DNA of 64,000 bases. Source: Bacillota bacterium. Its GTDB lineage: Bacteria; Bacillota; Negativicutes; Sporomusales; CTSoil-080. The DNA lies in contig JAGGAC010000018.1 in NCBI GenBank assembly GCA_017889635.1, positions 1-64,000 of the forward strand, in the 5' to 3' direction. This document shows, piece by piece, positions 37,850-46,787 of this stretch. Made by a program: the position numbers and the translations under genes. Every line of letters starts with the position of its first letter. Position 1 is the first letter of the stretch. A model generated the notes under the pieces. It had not been told where the DNA came from and did not search any database. It saw nothing but the letters and a program-made list of their open reading frames with translations.

Positions 37850-38296
37850 CTAAAGTTTTTGTAAGAGCAATTTCCGGACAACATCGGCAATCCGGCACTC
37901 CAGATCACCCGAACCGTCAATGCTGCCCGTCTCCTTTTCAGGCAAAACCTTAAACGGTATTCCCTTGACCAGCCGGGCGGCATTATATCCTAAATGACGC
38001 CACACGATTGGATTCTCCCGGTCAGCTGATACGAACAGCGGTTTATCACTCGGCAGCTTTCGCATATGCACACTCATAGTATCAGCATCGACTCCAACGC
38101 CCACCTCTAGCTGTGATTCCACAGCACCACGATGGGCCAATCCCACAGCATCCCCATCACCGCTCCTCAAAACGCTGGGAATCCCCTCCTCCTCAAGACC
38201 TGCCTGCACTTCGCGAACCTTAGCCTCCTGACCGCCATGAGGCTTGACATATATAATAACACTTGGCTTTACCGCCGTACTTTCCCTCACCATCAT
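37850..38296 (-). CDS. pduH: Diol/glycerol dehydratase reactivase small subunit PduH
   Basis: 148 residues, with PSVIIYVKPHGG, VGVGVDADTMSVHM and NARLVKGIPFKVL, the reactivase beta-subunit motifs. Exchanges with the dehydratase to remove damaged cobalamin. ATG at 38296 overlaps the pduG stop (TGATG-type coupling). Confidence 0.94.
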   Translation of the reverse strand: MMVRESTAVKPSVIIYVKPHGGQEAKVREVQAGLEEEGIPSVLRSGDGDAVGLAHRGAVESQLEVGVGVDADTMSVHMRKLPSDKPLFVSADRENPIVWRHLGYNAARLVKGIPFKVLPEKETGSIDGSGDLECRIADVVRKLLLQKL

Positions 38297-40122
38297 CACC
38301 CCGCTTCCGCACCGTGATAAGAAAGCACTAAACCGGTGGCTACCGCGTTGCGCGGTCCTTCTATTCCCCGGATATTACCGCGCCCGCAGACAATACCATA
38401 CTCAGCCAAAGCATCTGTTACCATTTCAGGTATCTCAAAATCCAGCGCTGAACCGCCTACTAACACCACAAAATCAATATGCCTGATATTGCCGGTAGGA
38501 GCCACTCGCGCTAACGCTCGCAAAGCATTGGTCACAAATACTCTTTTTTTAGCTTCCCGCCGAACATAACGGATTCTTTCCAGCGGATGCTCACTAGGAA
38601 TAGGCGTCATACTGCCATCCTTTAAAATGACAACCCTGGCAAATACCTCCGGCGGCAAATGCTGACCATAAAATCGCACCGTGCCGTCTTCCAGCCTAAT
38701 ATGATAAAGACTTTCCACCTTAGCCAGAGCATACTTCTTAATGTCCTCAGCTAAATCAACATCATTAAGCCCCAATTCGGAATTAATAAGCATCGTGACC
38801 ATATCACCCGCGCCAGCCAAGTGAATAGCAAAAGTACGCTCATCCCTGGAAATAATGGCGGCGTCAGTCGATCCTCCGCCCATATCAAGAATAGCCAGAG
38901 GTTTTGCCGTCCCGGGCGTTGTCAGCGCCCCCTGAATTGCCATATTGGCCTCCACGCCAGCGATTATCACCCTGGTATTCAGCCGTTTTTCAAGCTGATC
39001 AGCAATTTGTTGCATAGGTAATCGGCTTGTTTTTACCATTGCCGCCAGGGCTACCGCATTTTCCAGCGCAAATTCACCGGCTAAACCTCCCCGCACCTTC
39101 TGCGGAATAAACGTATCGACACTCAATATATCCTGAATCTTCATTTCATTCAGCGACTGTCCGGTGAGTTCGCCCATCACCTGGCGCACTCTCTCCAGCA
39201 TGCCACCGACATTAGTGCCAGCTTCCCCCTGAACATTCTCCACCGGCTGGACACGTTCCACTAACTCCATAATTTTAGCGGCCCCAGCATCAACATCTAT
39301 ATCAGCCTTGCCCCTAGCGCCAAAGACAGTAATAACCCCTGCTGCAATAGTCCGGGCTTTTACATCACCCTGCGGCGTTCGAACCACCACTGCCGATCGG
39401 TTTCCAATAAGCGCCCTGGCAACCGGAACGACTAATTTTGTATCCTCTGCCGACAATTCGAAAACTGTAGCAATTCCATAAGGATTAGACAACGTCTTAA
39501 TGGTTTGACCAGCTTCGGCCACTTCTACTGCCGCAAGCATCCCCAACGGCACCTTGTCAATCATAGTTACCTCATCCACCACCGGAATATTGCTGCATAG
39601 TCGATTGACAATTAATACCGCATCATCCTGGTTGACAATAGCCCCCTGGACAAGCACGCCTTCGTCTATAGCAGAATTAATCATCCGCGCAGCATCCTCA
39701 TAGTCCACTCCATGCGGAATGACACAGATTATCTGTTCTCCACTTCTGGCAGCAGCAAGCTCAGCAAGAGAACAAGTAACACCGACGCCAAGTCCGACAC
39801 CTCCGGGAGTAGCCGGATTATGTCCAATCATTGTCGACTCCGTTATAATCGTCTCCGTAATAGTCTCCATAGCAATGTCACCGATTACCGGAGTAGCCTC
39901 GTTAAGACGGATTTCCGTTAAATCCGAGATATCTAACCCCGCCTTACTAAGCGCCACATCAAGAGCCATAATAATACCCTGCAAATTTGCCACAGTCCCC
40001 TTGATGCCTGTAGTCTTAGCGATACCGCTGGCCAGGAACTCTACTGTTTTGTCACCATTAAATCTGGCAAGACAAACCTCAGAAGTGGAATTGCCTATAT
40101 CGATACCTGCAACTATTGTCAT
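38296..40122 (-). CDS. pduG: Diol/glycerol dehydratase reactivase large subunit PduG
   Basis: 608 residues. Actin-like ATPase domains: AGIDIGNSTSEVCLAR at the start, ILDMGGGSTDAAII near 405 and VGGSALDFEIPE near 570. It uses ATP to swap inactive cobalamin out of PduCDE. Full family length (about 605-610). Confidence 0.97.
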   Translation of the reverse strand: MTIVAGIDIGNSTSEVCLARFNGDKTVEFLASGIAKTTGIKGTVANLQGIIMALDVALSKAGLDISDLTEIRLNEATPVIGDIAMETITETIITESTMIGHNPATPGGVGLGVGVTCSLAELAAARSGEQIICVIPHGVDYEDAARMINSAIDEGVLVQGAIVNQDDAVLIVNRLCSNIPVVDEVTMIDKVPLGMLAAVEVAEAGQTIKTLSNPYGIATVFELSAEDTKLVVPVARALIGNRSAVVVRTPQGDVKARTIAAGVITVFGARGKADIDVDAGAAKIMELVERVQPVENVQGEAGTNVGGMLERVRQVMGELTGQSLNEMKIQDILSVDTFIPQKVRGGLAGEFALENAVALAAMVKTSRLPMQQIADQLEKRLNTRVIIAGVEANMAIQGALTTPGTAKPLAILDMGGGSTDAAIISRDERTFAIHLAGAGDMVTMLINSELGLNDVDLAEDIKKYALAKVESLYHIRLEDGTVRFYGQHLPPEVFARVVILKDGSMTPIPSEHPLERIRYVRREAKKRVFVTNALRALARVAPTGNIRHIDFVVLVGGSALDFEIPEMVTDALAEYGIVCGRGNIRGIEGPRNAVATGLVLSYHGAEAG

Positions 40123-40133
40123 GCTAACTCACC

Positions 40134-40649
40134 CTAATCTGCTCTAAGTCGATTCCGGCGCTCGTAAACTCCGGCCGCCTCCCTAACTAATGCGGCATTA
40201 ATCTTGGCGTTATATTTCGTTTCCATTTCCTCAGCAATATTCAAAATCTCTTGCTTAGTAGAACGATAAGGCCGAAGAGCATTATAAATTTCTAAAATGC
40301 GATTATCTGGAATAGCCGTCAGTTCCGCGGCCCGCCGCAAGTTTTGCGCTAACTGGACACGGCCAACCCCCTCCGCTATCTCAGCCTGCAGCCTGAGTGT
40401 CTCAGGCGTAATCCGGACATCATCAGCCCCAATCTCTGACCTTAGCACCTTTTCAAGGGTAATATCATTCAAACTTTTGCCTGTCAATGTTTTCACCAAA
40501 TCAGGCCGTTTGGTTGCTAATGGATAATCACGCTCCGGCACCAGTTTATTACTTGGTGGTACACTATCTACAGCCTTGACGCCCTGCTCCTGATACATAG
40601 TTTTCAGCACTTCTCTGACAATATCTTCCACCGTTTTTTGTTGCACCAT
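40134..40649 (-). CDS. pduE: Diol/glycerol dehydratase small subunit PduE
   Basis: 171 residues. The N-terminus (KTVEDIVREVLKTMY) is a short helix absent from non-encapsulated glycerol dehydratases. Then YPLATKRPDLVKTLTGKSLNDITL and LRPYRSTKQEILNIA, both conserved in the gamma subunit. 11 nt from pduG. Confidence 0.96.
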   Translation of the reverse strand: MVQQKTVEDIVREVLKTMYQEQGVKAVDSVPPSNKLVPERDYPLATKRPDLVKTLTGKSLNDITLEKVLRSEIGADDVRITPETLRLQAEIAEGVGRVQLAQNLRRAAELTAIPDNRILEIYNALRPYRSTKQEILNIAEEMETKYNAKINAALVREAAGVYERRNRLRAD

Positions 40650-40668
40650 AATATATCACCTCCGCCTA

Positions 40669-41310
40669 TTAAAACCTCACTTCTAGCTCTACTGGCTTAG
40701 CGCCAGGCACGACATGTTCCGTTTCCTTTATATGAAGCACTGCAGCTTTAGCCTGATACTTAGGCCGCGCCATCTGATCATTTCGCGTTGGCACCGGTGT
40801 CGGCGACTCGCCTTTGGCGTACCGGGCAGCGTTGCTGCCAATAGCTCGATACGTTGGCAAATCGATTAAGGGCGACTGTGAGAAAAGCTCCAGATTACTC
40901 AAAGGCGGCAAATCTTTCTGATGAATAACAGTTGTTCCGCGCGATAAAATACCGATAGCAATACCTGAGCCACTCAGCTTTGTAGCATCATGAGCGGCAA
41001 ATGCCACATCCGAAGTACGCAGCACACGGACAACCCTAGCTCTCAGCCCTTGCTCCTCAATACCGGCAATAATTTCTCTAAGTACATCGCTAAGCGGAAT
41101 ATTGACAATTGTCTTGTGCTGAAATTTTCCAAAAGCCGGAGTAACTGCAATAACAACCTCATCCGCTTTTGTCCCCGGACGAGCCTCACCTTTTTCCACA
41201 AGTGTCATCGGTCGTTCGTCTACTGCAGCCGCTTTAACCGGCTGCGGAATATCTATGTCCTGCAGTACTTGAACAACAATTTCCCGAATCATTTGTTCAT
41301 TTATTTGCAT
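40669..41310 (-). CDS. pduD: Diol/glycerol dehydratase medium subunit PduD
   Basis: 213 residues. N-terminal helix ([14 protein letters not shown]) of the encapsulation type, a low-conservation linker, then [27 protein letters not shown] and [17 protein letters not shown]. Binds the lower cobalamin face with PduC. ATG at 41310 sits 7 nt after GAGGTG; a GTG one codon earlier is less likely. Confidence 0.96.
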   Translation of the reverse strand: MQINEQMIREIVVQVLQDIDIPQPVKAAAVDERPMTLVEKGEARPGTKADEVVIAVTPAFGKFQHKTIVNIPLSDVLREIIAGIEEQGLRARVVRVLRTSDVAFAAHDATKLSGSGIAIGILSRGTTVIHQKDLPPLSNLELFSQSPLIDLPTYRAIGSNAARYAKGESPTPVPTRNDQMARPKYQAKAAVLHIKETEHVVPGAKPVELEVRF

Positions 41311-41331
41311 CACTTCACACCTCTTTCCGCC

Positions 41332-43002
41332 TTATTCATCGAAGTCAGACGGCTTAATGGCCTGGCTGATATTCTTAATTTCATCCCACCGCTCGGCGCT
41401 AATGCGATAGCCCGTTCCCGGCCCGCGATAGTCATTACGATTATTAACAGCACTAATTACATTGAAATCCTTATCCAAAATAGCCGCTGTATGGAGATAG
41501 TCACCCGAAATCCGCTGCTTCAAAAGATTCAACACATAACCAGCCAAATCATTAAAGCCACTGTTAGCCAAAGCTTTCACAATATCCAGCCCAGTAATTT
41601 CACGTTTCATCATATCCTGTGCCGCTTTAAGATCCTCCACGACATTACGCTGCGGCATATCCTTACTGCCATGGGCATAAGTCGCTGCTTCCACCTCCGC
41701 GTCGGTAATCGCCGGGAAGCCCAGCTCCTTAAACACAGCCTGTAGTGCCCGGGCCGCTTTACTCCGGACAGCTACAACTTCCTCCTCAGACACTGGTTTG
41801 AGGCCGCCATCCACCATCAAGTCTCGCTGGAGAATATTCCAGTCGTCATAATCCTCGACGTCCCAATTAGAACCTGCGAACATATTGTCATAATTGGGAA
41901 CAGCACTATAGCCGGAAGTAATAAAATCAGTTCCTGGCAACATCTCCATAAGCGTTCTGGCTGTACGGCGGATATCGGAATGAGTAAATGTCTGGTCATT
42001 ACTTGATGCTACTTCCAAATCCAGCATTGATGTGCAAAGATTTTCCGCCAACACAGCGCGAATACCAGACGGAACAGCAGCAGGTACCCCAATACAACTG
42101 ACTGAGCCGTTTTGCAGCCCCTGTACGCCAGCGCCCCTGGCGATCATGATGCAGCGAACCTCGAGATAAAGCATCGACTTACCTTCAGCATAACCCATTT
42201 GCACCTCCGAGCCGGTCCCGGAAGTAAACCGCATTTTTAGACCGCGTGAAGCATACGCTGACGCCAGAAACGTTTTAGACCATGGAGTATCATCGCCATC
42301 CACAAAAACATTCTCTGTTCCATATACCGAAATAGTTTCAGCATACGCTGTAATGCCTCTCATCCCCAATTGCAATTCAGTTGCCTCTTCCAAGGAACAC
42401 TGAATAAGTACGCCGCCACGACCAGCCTGACCGCCAATCAACAACGACAAAGCGTTAAATGGCGCATATCTTACAACCGCTACCGTCGTTTCCATTTCGT
42501 CAAATCCTCTTAGCGCCGCTTCAGCAGCATCTGCGGCAATCAAAACCGGATTATCAGCCACATTAGTCACATGACATTGATTAGACGGCAGTTTGCGGGC
42601 TCGCATTTTCTGAAGTGCCATCATCATTTCCACGACATTCATAGTATTTAATACTGCAACAATTTTGGCCGGAGTCAGGCCCAAAACAACCTTGGTCACT
42701 TCTTCCCTGGATACATTCACATCCACCAGCATTTTGGCAATATCCACATCCGGCATTGCCATCGCCTTTTCCGCAACATTAATATCAATCGCATAATCGG
42801 CAATAAATTGATCAATAAAATCGAACTTATCACGCACTACCCCGTCAAGTTCGATAACCTTGCCCTTTTCGATCTTTATACTTGGTACCGGATCATTCGG
42901 ACTGCCCATGGCAATTAGACCGACTTCCGGCCACTCCACCACAAAACCGTCCTGATTTACAGGGCGGGCAGCCAACGCTTCAAACCGTTTGGACTTATTC
43001 AT
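41332..43002 (-). CDS. pduC: B12-dependent diol/glycerol dehydratase large subunit PduC
   Basis: 556 residues, the family length (554-555). TIM-barrel motifs include NAIGS-like ETISVYGTE, LASAYASRGLKMRFTSGTGS, CIMIARGAGVQGLQNGSVSC and SGYSAVPNYDNMFAGSN. With PduD and PduE it dehydrates 1,2-propanediol to propionaldehyde or glycerol to 3-hydroxypropionaldehyde using adenosylcobalamin. Specificity cannot be read off by eye. ATG at 43002 follows GGGGAGGGGAG. Confidence 0.97.
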   Translation of the reverse strand: MNKSKRFEALAARPVNQDGFVVEWPEVGLIAMGSPNDPVPSIKIEKGKVIELDGVVRDKFDFIDQFIADYAIDINVAEKAMAMPDVDIAKMLVDVNVSREEVTKVVLGLTPAKIVAVLNTMNVVEMMMALQKMRARKLPSNQCHVTNVADNPVLIAADAAEAALRGFDEMETTVAVVRYAPFNALSLLIGGQAGRGGVLIQCSLEEATELQLGMRGITAYAETISVYGTENVFVDGDDTPWSKTFLASAYASRGLKMRFTSGTGSEVQMGYAEGKSMLYLEVRCIMIARGAGVQGLQNGSVSCIGVPAAVPSGIRAVLAENLCTSMLDLEVASSNDQTFTHSDIRRTARTLMEMLPGTDFITSGYSAVPNYDNMFAGSNWDVEDYDDWNILQRDLMVDGGLKPVSEEEVVAVRSKAARALQAVFKELGFPAITDAEVEAATYAHGSKDMPQRNVVEDLKAAQDMMKREITGLDIVKALANSGFNDLAGYVLNLLKQRISGDYLHTAAILDKDFNVISAVNNRNDYRGPGTGYRISAERWDEIKNISQAIKPSDFDE

Positions 43003-43023
43003 GTTTTCTCCCCTCCCCGGCAA

Positions 43024-43815
43024 TTAAATATATGGCGTCGTAGATGAAGGCGCCGAACCAGCCATAGCCTCAAGGACCTTTCTACCAATCTCCCTGGCAG
43101 CAATAACCGCCTGGCGAACAGCGCCCGAATCGCCGGTAATCATAATAATGGTTTCATTAGAATAGCTAGTACCGTTTGCCGGGCTGGAATAACCAACCAA
43201 ATCGACATTGGCAGTTTTTACGGCGGTATCTGACATCAAAACTCCAATAGCCGCCGGTGCGCCGACAACCAAGCCGAAAGCCTTTCCAACCGGAGCGTTA
43301 AATGCCTTATTAATTGCATAACTGGCTCGTGCAGTATACTGCAGTTCTATATGTCCTGCGTCATTGCCATATACATCGCCAAAAGTACGGTTAAGCTCTT
43401 TTAACGCTACCTCAATAGCTCTGCGAGCATCAGAAACTTCTTCTGCTCCGAAAATAATTAAGCAGCCATGTCCAGCGCCACCTTTAGTATCACGGGCCAG
43501 CTCAATACTTACGATTTCAGTATTAGTCGCTTTCACTGCTTCATCAGCAGCCATAATGTGCGGGCCAGCCCCCGTCCTGCCGCCGAGAATACCAATAGAG
43601 CGAAACTTAGGATCAAGCTTCATCTTGGTATGCAAGGCTGGGTCGACATTAGCAATAACCAGACCAACAGTATCACCGATAGCTGTGCCGACAAATTCTG
43701 TAACACCGATATTCCCGGAACACTTTGGCTTTTCTTGCTCAGTGGCAGCCGGACTTTGATTCTCAATCCGTTTTTTGATCTCATCCATTACTCTCTCAAT
43801 TAACTGCTCTTGCAC
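43024..43815 (-). CDS. pduB: Microcompartment shell trimer PduB (tandem BMC domains)
   Basis: 263 residues. An N-terminal extension (EQLIERVMDEIKKRIE) is a helix like that which ties shell to cargo in PduB. Two BMC-T domains follow: FVGTAIGDTVGLVIANV and FGLVVGAPAAIGVLMSD. GTG at 43815 lies 9 nt after AGGAGG; GTG at 43821 would be too close to it. Confidence 0.94.
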   Translation of the reverse strand: MQEQLIERVMDEIKKRIENQSPAATEQEKPKCSGNIGVTEFVGTAIGDTVGLVIANVDPALHTKMKLDPKFRSIGILGGRTGAGPHIMAADEAVKATNTEIVSIELARDTKGGAGHGCLIIFGAEEVSDARRAIEVALKELNRTFGDVYGNDAGHIELQYTARASYAINKAFNAPVGKAFGLVVGAPAAIGVLMSDTAVKTANVDLVGYSSPANGTSYSNETIIMITGDSGAVRQAVIAAREIGRKVLEAMAGSAPSSTTPYI

Positions 43816-43838
43816 GAACACTCACCTCCTGATATTGA

Positions 43839-44114
43839 TTACTTAAGTTTAGGAAGAATTTTTTCCACATCGACATGTGGCCTAGGAATTACGTGAACCG
43901 AAACAAGCTCTCCTACCCTTTGAGCCGCAGCAGATCCAGTGTCAGTAGCAGCTTTAACGGCTCCTACATCGCCGCGAACCATAACTGTAACCAATCCTGA
44001 TCCTATCTTTTCATAGCCGATCAGAATTACATTTGCTGCCTTAACCATCGCGTCAGCAGCCTCAATCGCCCCCACTAAACCTTTGGTTTCTACCAATCCT
44101 AATGCTTCACTCAT
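43839..44114 (-). CDS. pduA: Microcompartment shell hexamer PduA
   Basis: 91 residues, a single BMC domain ([20 protein letters not shown]) with the KIGSG pore loop. The likely main pore for substrate. Its ATG overlaps the pduV stop (ATGA), and GGGGGTG lies upstream. Confidence 0.96.
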   Translation of the reverse strand: MSEALGLVETKGLVGAIEAADAMVKAANVILIGYEKIGSGLVTVMVRGDVGAVKAATDTGSAAAQRVGELVSVHVIPRPHVDVEKILPKLK

Positions 44115-44551
44115 ATACAGCACCCCCTTTCCACTAAAAATTGATACAGTTTGTCAATACCTTCGCCTGTTGTAGCTGAAACCATAAAAATCGGCAATCC
44201 TACTCCCGCTTGCCGGAGCTCTGCCTCAGCCCGCTTGACATTAGCATGAGGCAAATCAATTTTCGTGACTACTCCGATAACAGGTTTGGCAAACATTTGA
44301 ACAAATCCAGGCGGTATCGTCATAGCTGGATCTATTGCATCCTTAACCATGACAATAACCGCCGCTTCCATCGCAGTCACCGTCAAGGCGGAATAAAACC
44401 GCGGAATCTGGGCATATTCGCCCGGCGTATCAATCGCGCCGCCGACAAAACAAATATCCTGGGTTTTTCTTACAACACCACCGGCCTTTTGCAGCGCTAG
44501 AATAAGCGAAGTCTTTCCCATTCCTACCGGACCGACAACCATAACTTTCAT
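44111..44551 (-). CDS. pduV: EutP/PduV-type small GTPase
   Basis: 146 residues, Ras-like. G1 [10 protein letters not shown]3 DTPGEY, G4 TKID, G5-like VSATTGEG. PduV binds the shell outside and is thought to help place compartments in the cell; EutP can have acetate kinase activity in some bacteria, which would matter here because no pduW is present. Confidence 0.93.
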   Translation of the reverse strand: MKVMVVGPVGMGKTSLILALQKAGGVVRKTQDICFVGGAIDTPGEYAQIPRFYSALTVTAMEAAVIVMVKDAIDPAMTIPPGFVQMFAKPVIGVVTKIDLPHANVKRAEAELRQAGVGLPIFMVSATTGEGIDKLYQFLVERGCCI

Positions 44552-44552
44552 G

Positions 44553-44894
44553 CTAGGACCTCGTAACCTTAGCTCCGGTAAACGCTAACCGCTCTGATAA
44601 AAGGTTAGTTACCTGCATAAGAGCAGTCTCTACCGCCGATACACTACCGGCAATCACCAAAGAACCGGTAAACCGGTCCAAAAAACCAATCTCTACCGCC
44701 GCTGTTTTGGTAGCAGTATCAGCAGCGATAATTGCTGCTTCACAAGGCGTTATTGTAAGAATACCTACGGCCTGACAGTTAGTAAGTCCCAGTTTCTCAC
44801 ATAATTGCGGCTTAGGATTGGCAATCAAATGAGCCAATGTCACTTGCTTGCCTGGTACATATTCCTGAACAACTCTCGGCTTTTCCACTGCCAT
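44553..44894 (-). CDS. pduU: Microcompartment shell protein PduU (circularly permuted BMC)
   Basis: 113 residues. [21 protein letters not shown] and [21 protein letters not shown] match the permuted BMC domain of PduU/EutS, whose hexamer caps its pore with a barrel. First gene of the operon. ATG at 44894 has GGGGG 6 nt upstream. Confidence 0.95.
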   Translation of the reverse strand: MAVEKPRVVQEYVPGKQVTLAHLIANPKPQLCEKLGLTNCQAVGILTITPCEAAIIAADTATKTAAVEIGFLDRFTGSLVIAGSVSAVETALMQVTNLLSERLAFTGAKVTRS

Positions 44895-45033
44895 GCCCAT
44901 CCCCCATTATTCAAAGGTTTGCCTAACTAATTTGCTTTATCTTCCTTTCATCCTTGATACGTTTTTGCCACTTTAACGCAAAATCTTGTCGTCAAATGAT
45001 ACATAACGTTTTCCCTATAACAGGTCGTAAAAT
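44895..45033 (-). promoter_or_regulatory. Promoter region of the microcompartment operon
   Basis: Lies between the operon and its likely activator. On the minus strand GAAAACGTTATGTATCA and, 40 nt later, CAAAAACGTATCA repeat an AAAACGt...TATCA pattern in the same direction, a possible pair of sites for the AraC-type regulator. No clear -35/-10 and no sigma-54 motif is seen, in keeping with an activator-dependent promoter. Confidence 0.4.
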
Positions 45034-45064
45034 AACGCCGAATATTTTGCGAATATTCGGCGTT
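45034..45064 (-). terminator. Strong hairpin terminator after the regulator genes
   Basis: A perfect 13-bp stem (AACGCCGAATATT, complement at 45052-45064) with a 5-nt loop, then TTATTTT on the minus strand. It separates the regulator transcript from the microcompartment operon. Confidence 0.85.
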
Positions 45065-45129
45065 TTATTGCGCACAACAAAAAAGAGAACCATATTATCC
45101 TGGCTCTCTCACTTCACATTTTTATCTCG

Positions 45130-46761
45130 TTAATTTTTCTTAGCCGGAGAAACTTTATTATAGCATTGGCATCGAAACTGGTTAGGCGTAACACCAACAA
45201 TCTGGCGAAAAACCTTACAAAAATAACTGGCATCCTGATAGCCGCATTCCAGCGCAATACGGACAACATTCAAATTTGGTTCATGCAACAGCCTTTTAGC
45301 CCGTTCAACTCTGGTTTTAGTTAAAAACTCCACAAAATTACAACCCTGTTCCTGTTTAAACACTCTGCTAAAATAAAACGGACTTAGATGAACTGTCTTA
45401 GCGACTTCTTCCAACATCAGATTGCGGTTGCAATTATGAACAATATAATCACAAGCCTGGCTAACCACCCTGGCATTTACAGTATTGCACTTCTCAACCA
45501 TGTTATCCATCAAATCGCCCATAGAATCTGTCAACAGTTGATGAACTTGGCTTTGGCTCCGGCATTTCGCCAACTTGCTAATTAAAGAAAAGTTCTGCAG
45601 CGTCATCTTCTCCAAACTAGCCCCACCCTCAACCGCCGCCCTTGAAAGCACAACCAGCAATTCCAACGCATACGCTTTTACTGTCTCAATATTAGTCTTT
45701 ATCCGTAATAATTCCTCCAGCAGTAAATTCAGTTTTTCTTTCGCCGCCTTACGATCGCCGCAGCGTATCTCATTCAGTACCGCTCTTTCATTTTTGAAAG
45801 GATATTCGAAAACACTGTAGCTGCTTGGCAGATCGTCAAAAAAGACAACTGCGTTGGTATCAAGAAAAAAGCCCTGCTGATACGCACTCATGGCCTCCAT
45901 GTACGATTTATATACCTCTCTGGCATCATTATAATAGCACCCAACCCCAATAGTAACTGTATTACCAACCTCCGCCAGCAAACTTGCTTGAATATTTTCG
46001 GTCTTCTGTCTGATAACCTTTTTAACCCTTTGCCAGTTTTCGTCAGGAGCCACGCCAAAAACCACCGCAATCCGTTCATCCGAAATCGGCATTACCAGTG
46101 AATCGTCACCGGCAGATTCGCAAACTTTTATCGTCATCTTGTTCTTCATCAACTGTATTCTTTTCTCACTATCATTACGAACCAAATTATTAAAATAGTC
46201 AATACCAATAACAATAGCCACCCCAGGATCATTTCGCATACCCAAAAAAGCAGCACGCTGGCGCAGCAGCGGCAAATCATCAAAGCAACCTGTTACCAGC
46301 TCTTGTACAAATGACATTTGAATAAATGGCATTGCCTTATTCAAATTCTGACGAAGCTCTATTTCGGCCAAATCTTTTTCCCTAATCTGCTTGAGCTGGC
46401 CAACGACTTGCCGGAAAACCTTAACCAGATCCGGGGTCCGAACCGGCTTAAGCAGATACTCCGCCGTGCCTAAAGCAATAGCCTGACGGGCATAATGGAA
46501 TTCCTCAAATGCGGTAAGAATGATGATTTTACACTCCGGCAAAAAGGTTTTTATTTGTTTTGTTGCTTCAAGGCCGGTAATCCCCGGAATCCGAATATCC
46601 ATAACAATAATATTCGGACGCTCGGCTTTGGCAATCTCAACAGCACTTTCCCCATCGCCGGCTTCACTAATAAACCCTATTTCAGAACAGTGCTTTTCCA
46701 CAATCAACCTTATAGCCTGCCGCTCCAGTTCTTCATCATCAACAATTAGTAACTTGTACAT
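45130..46761 (-). CDS. YesN-type response regulator (receiver plus AraC HTH)
   Basis: 543 residues. Receiver at 1-125 with LIVDDEE, VMDIRIPGITG (phospho-Asp) and LLKPVRTPD. A long middle domain of the YesN kind (about 140-420) is followed by two AraC HTH motifs: LEEVAKTVHLSPFYFSRVFKQ and VRIALECGYQDASYFCKVFR. Encoded 26 nt after the sensor kinase and next to the microcompartment operon, which it very likely activates. Confidence 0.93.
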   Translation of the reverse strand: MYKLLIVDDEELERQAIRLIVEKHCSEIGFISEAGDGESAVEIAKAERPNIIVMDIRIPGITGLEATKQIKTFLPECKIIILTAFEEFHYARQAIALGTAEYLLKPVRTPDLVKVFRQVVGQLKQIREKDLAEIELRQNLNKAMPFIQMSFVQELVTGCFDDLPLLRQRAAFLGMRNDPGVAIVIGIDYFNNLVRNDSEKRIQLMKNKMTIKVCESAGDDSLVMPISDERIAVVFGVAPDENWQRVKKVIRQKTENIQASLLAEVGNTVTIGVGCYYNDAREVYKSYMEAMSAYQQGFFLDTNAVVFFDDLPSSYSVFEYPFKNERAVLNEIRCGDRKAAKEKLNLLLEELLRIKTNIETVKAYALELLVVLSRAAVEGGASLEKMTLQNFSLISKLAKCRSQSQVHQLLTDSMGDLMDNMVEKCNTVNARVVSQACDYIVHNCNRNLMLEEVAKTVHLSPFYFSRVFKQEQGCNFVEFLTKTRVERAKRLLHEPNLNVVRIALECGYQDASYFCKVFRQIVGVTPNQFRCQCYNKVSPAKKN

Positions 46762-46787
46762 AGCACGAAATTCCTCCCGCCAAATGC

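Noticed and set aside
44895-45033. Cobalamin riboswitch before the B12-dependent operon
   Set aside because: No B12-box consensus or riboswitch-sized leader was found here or before cobT; the space is too short.
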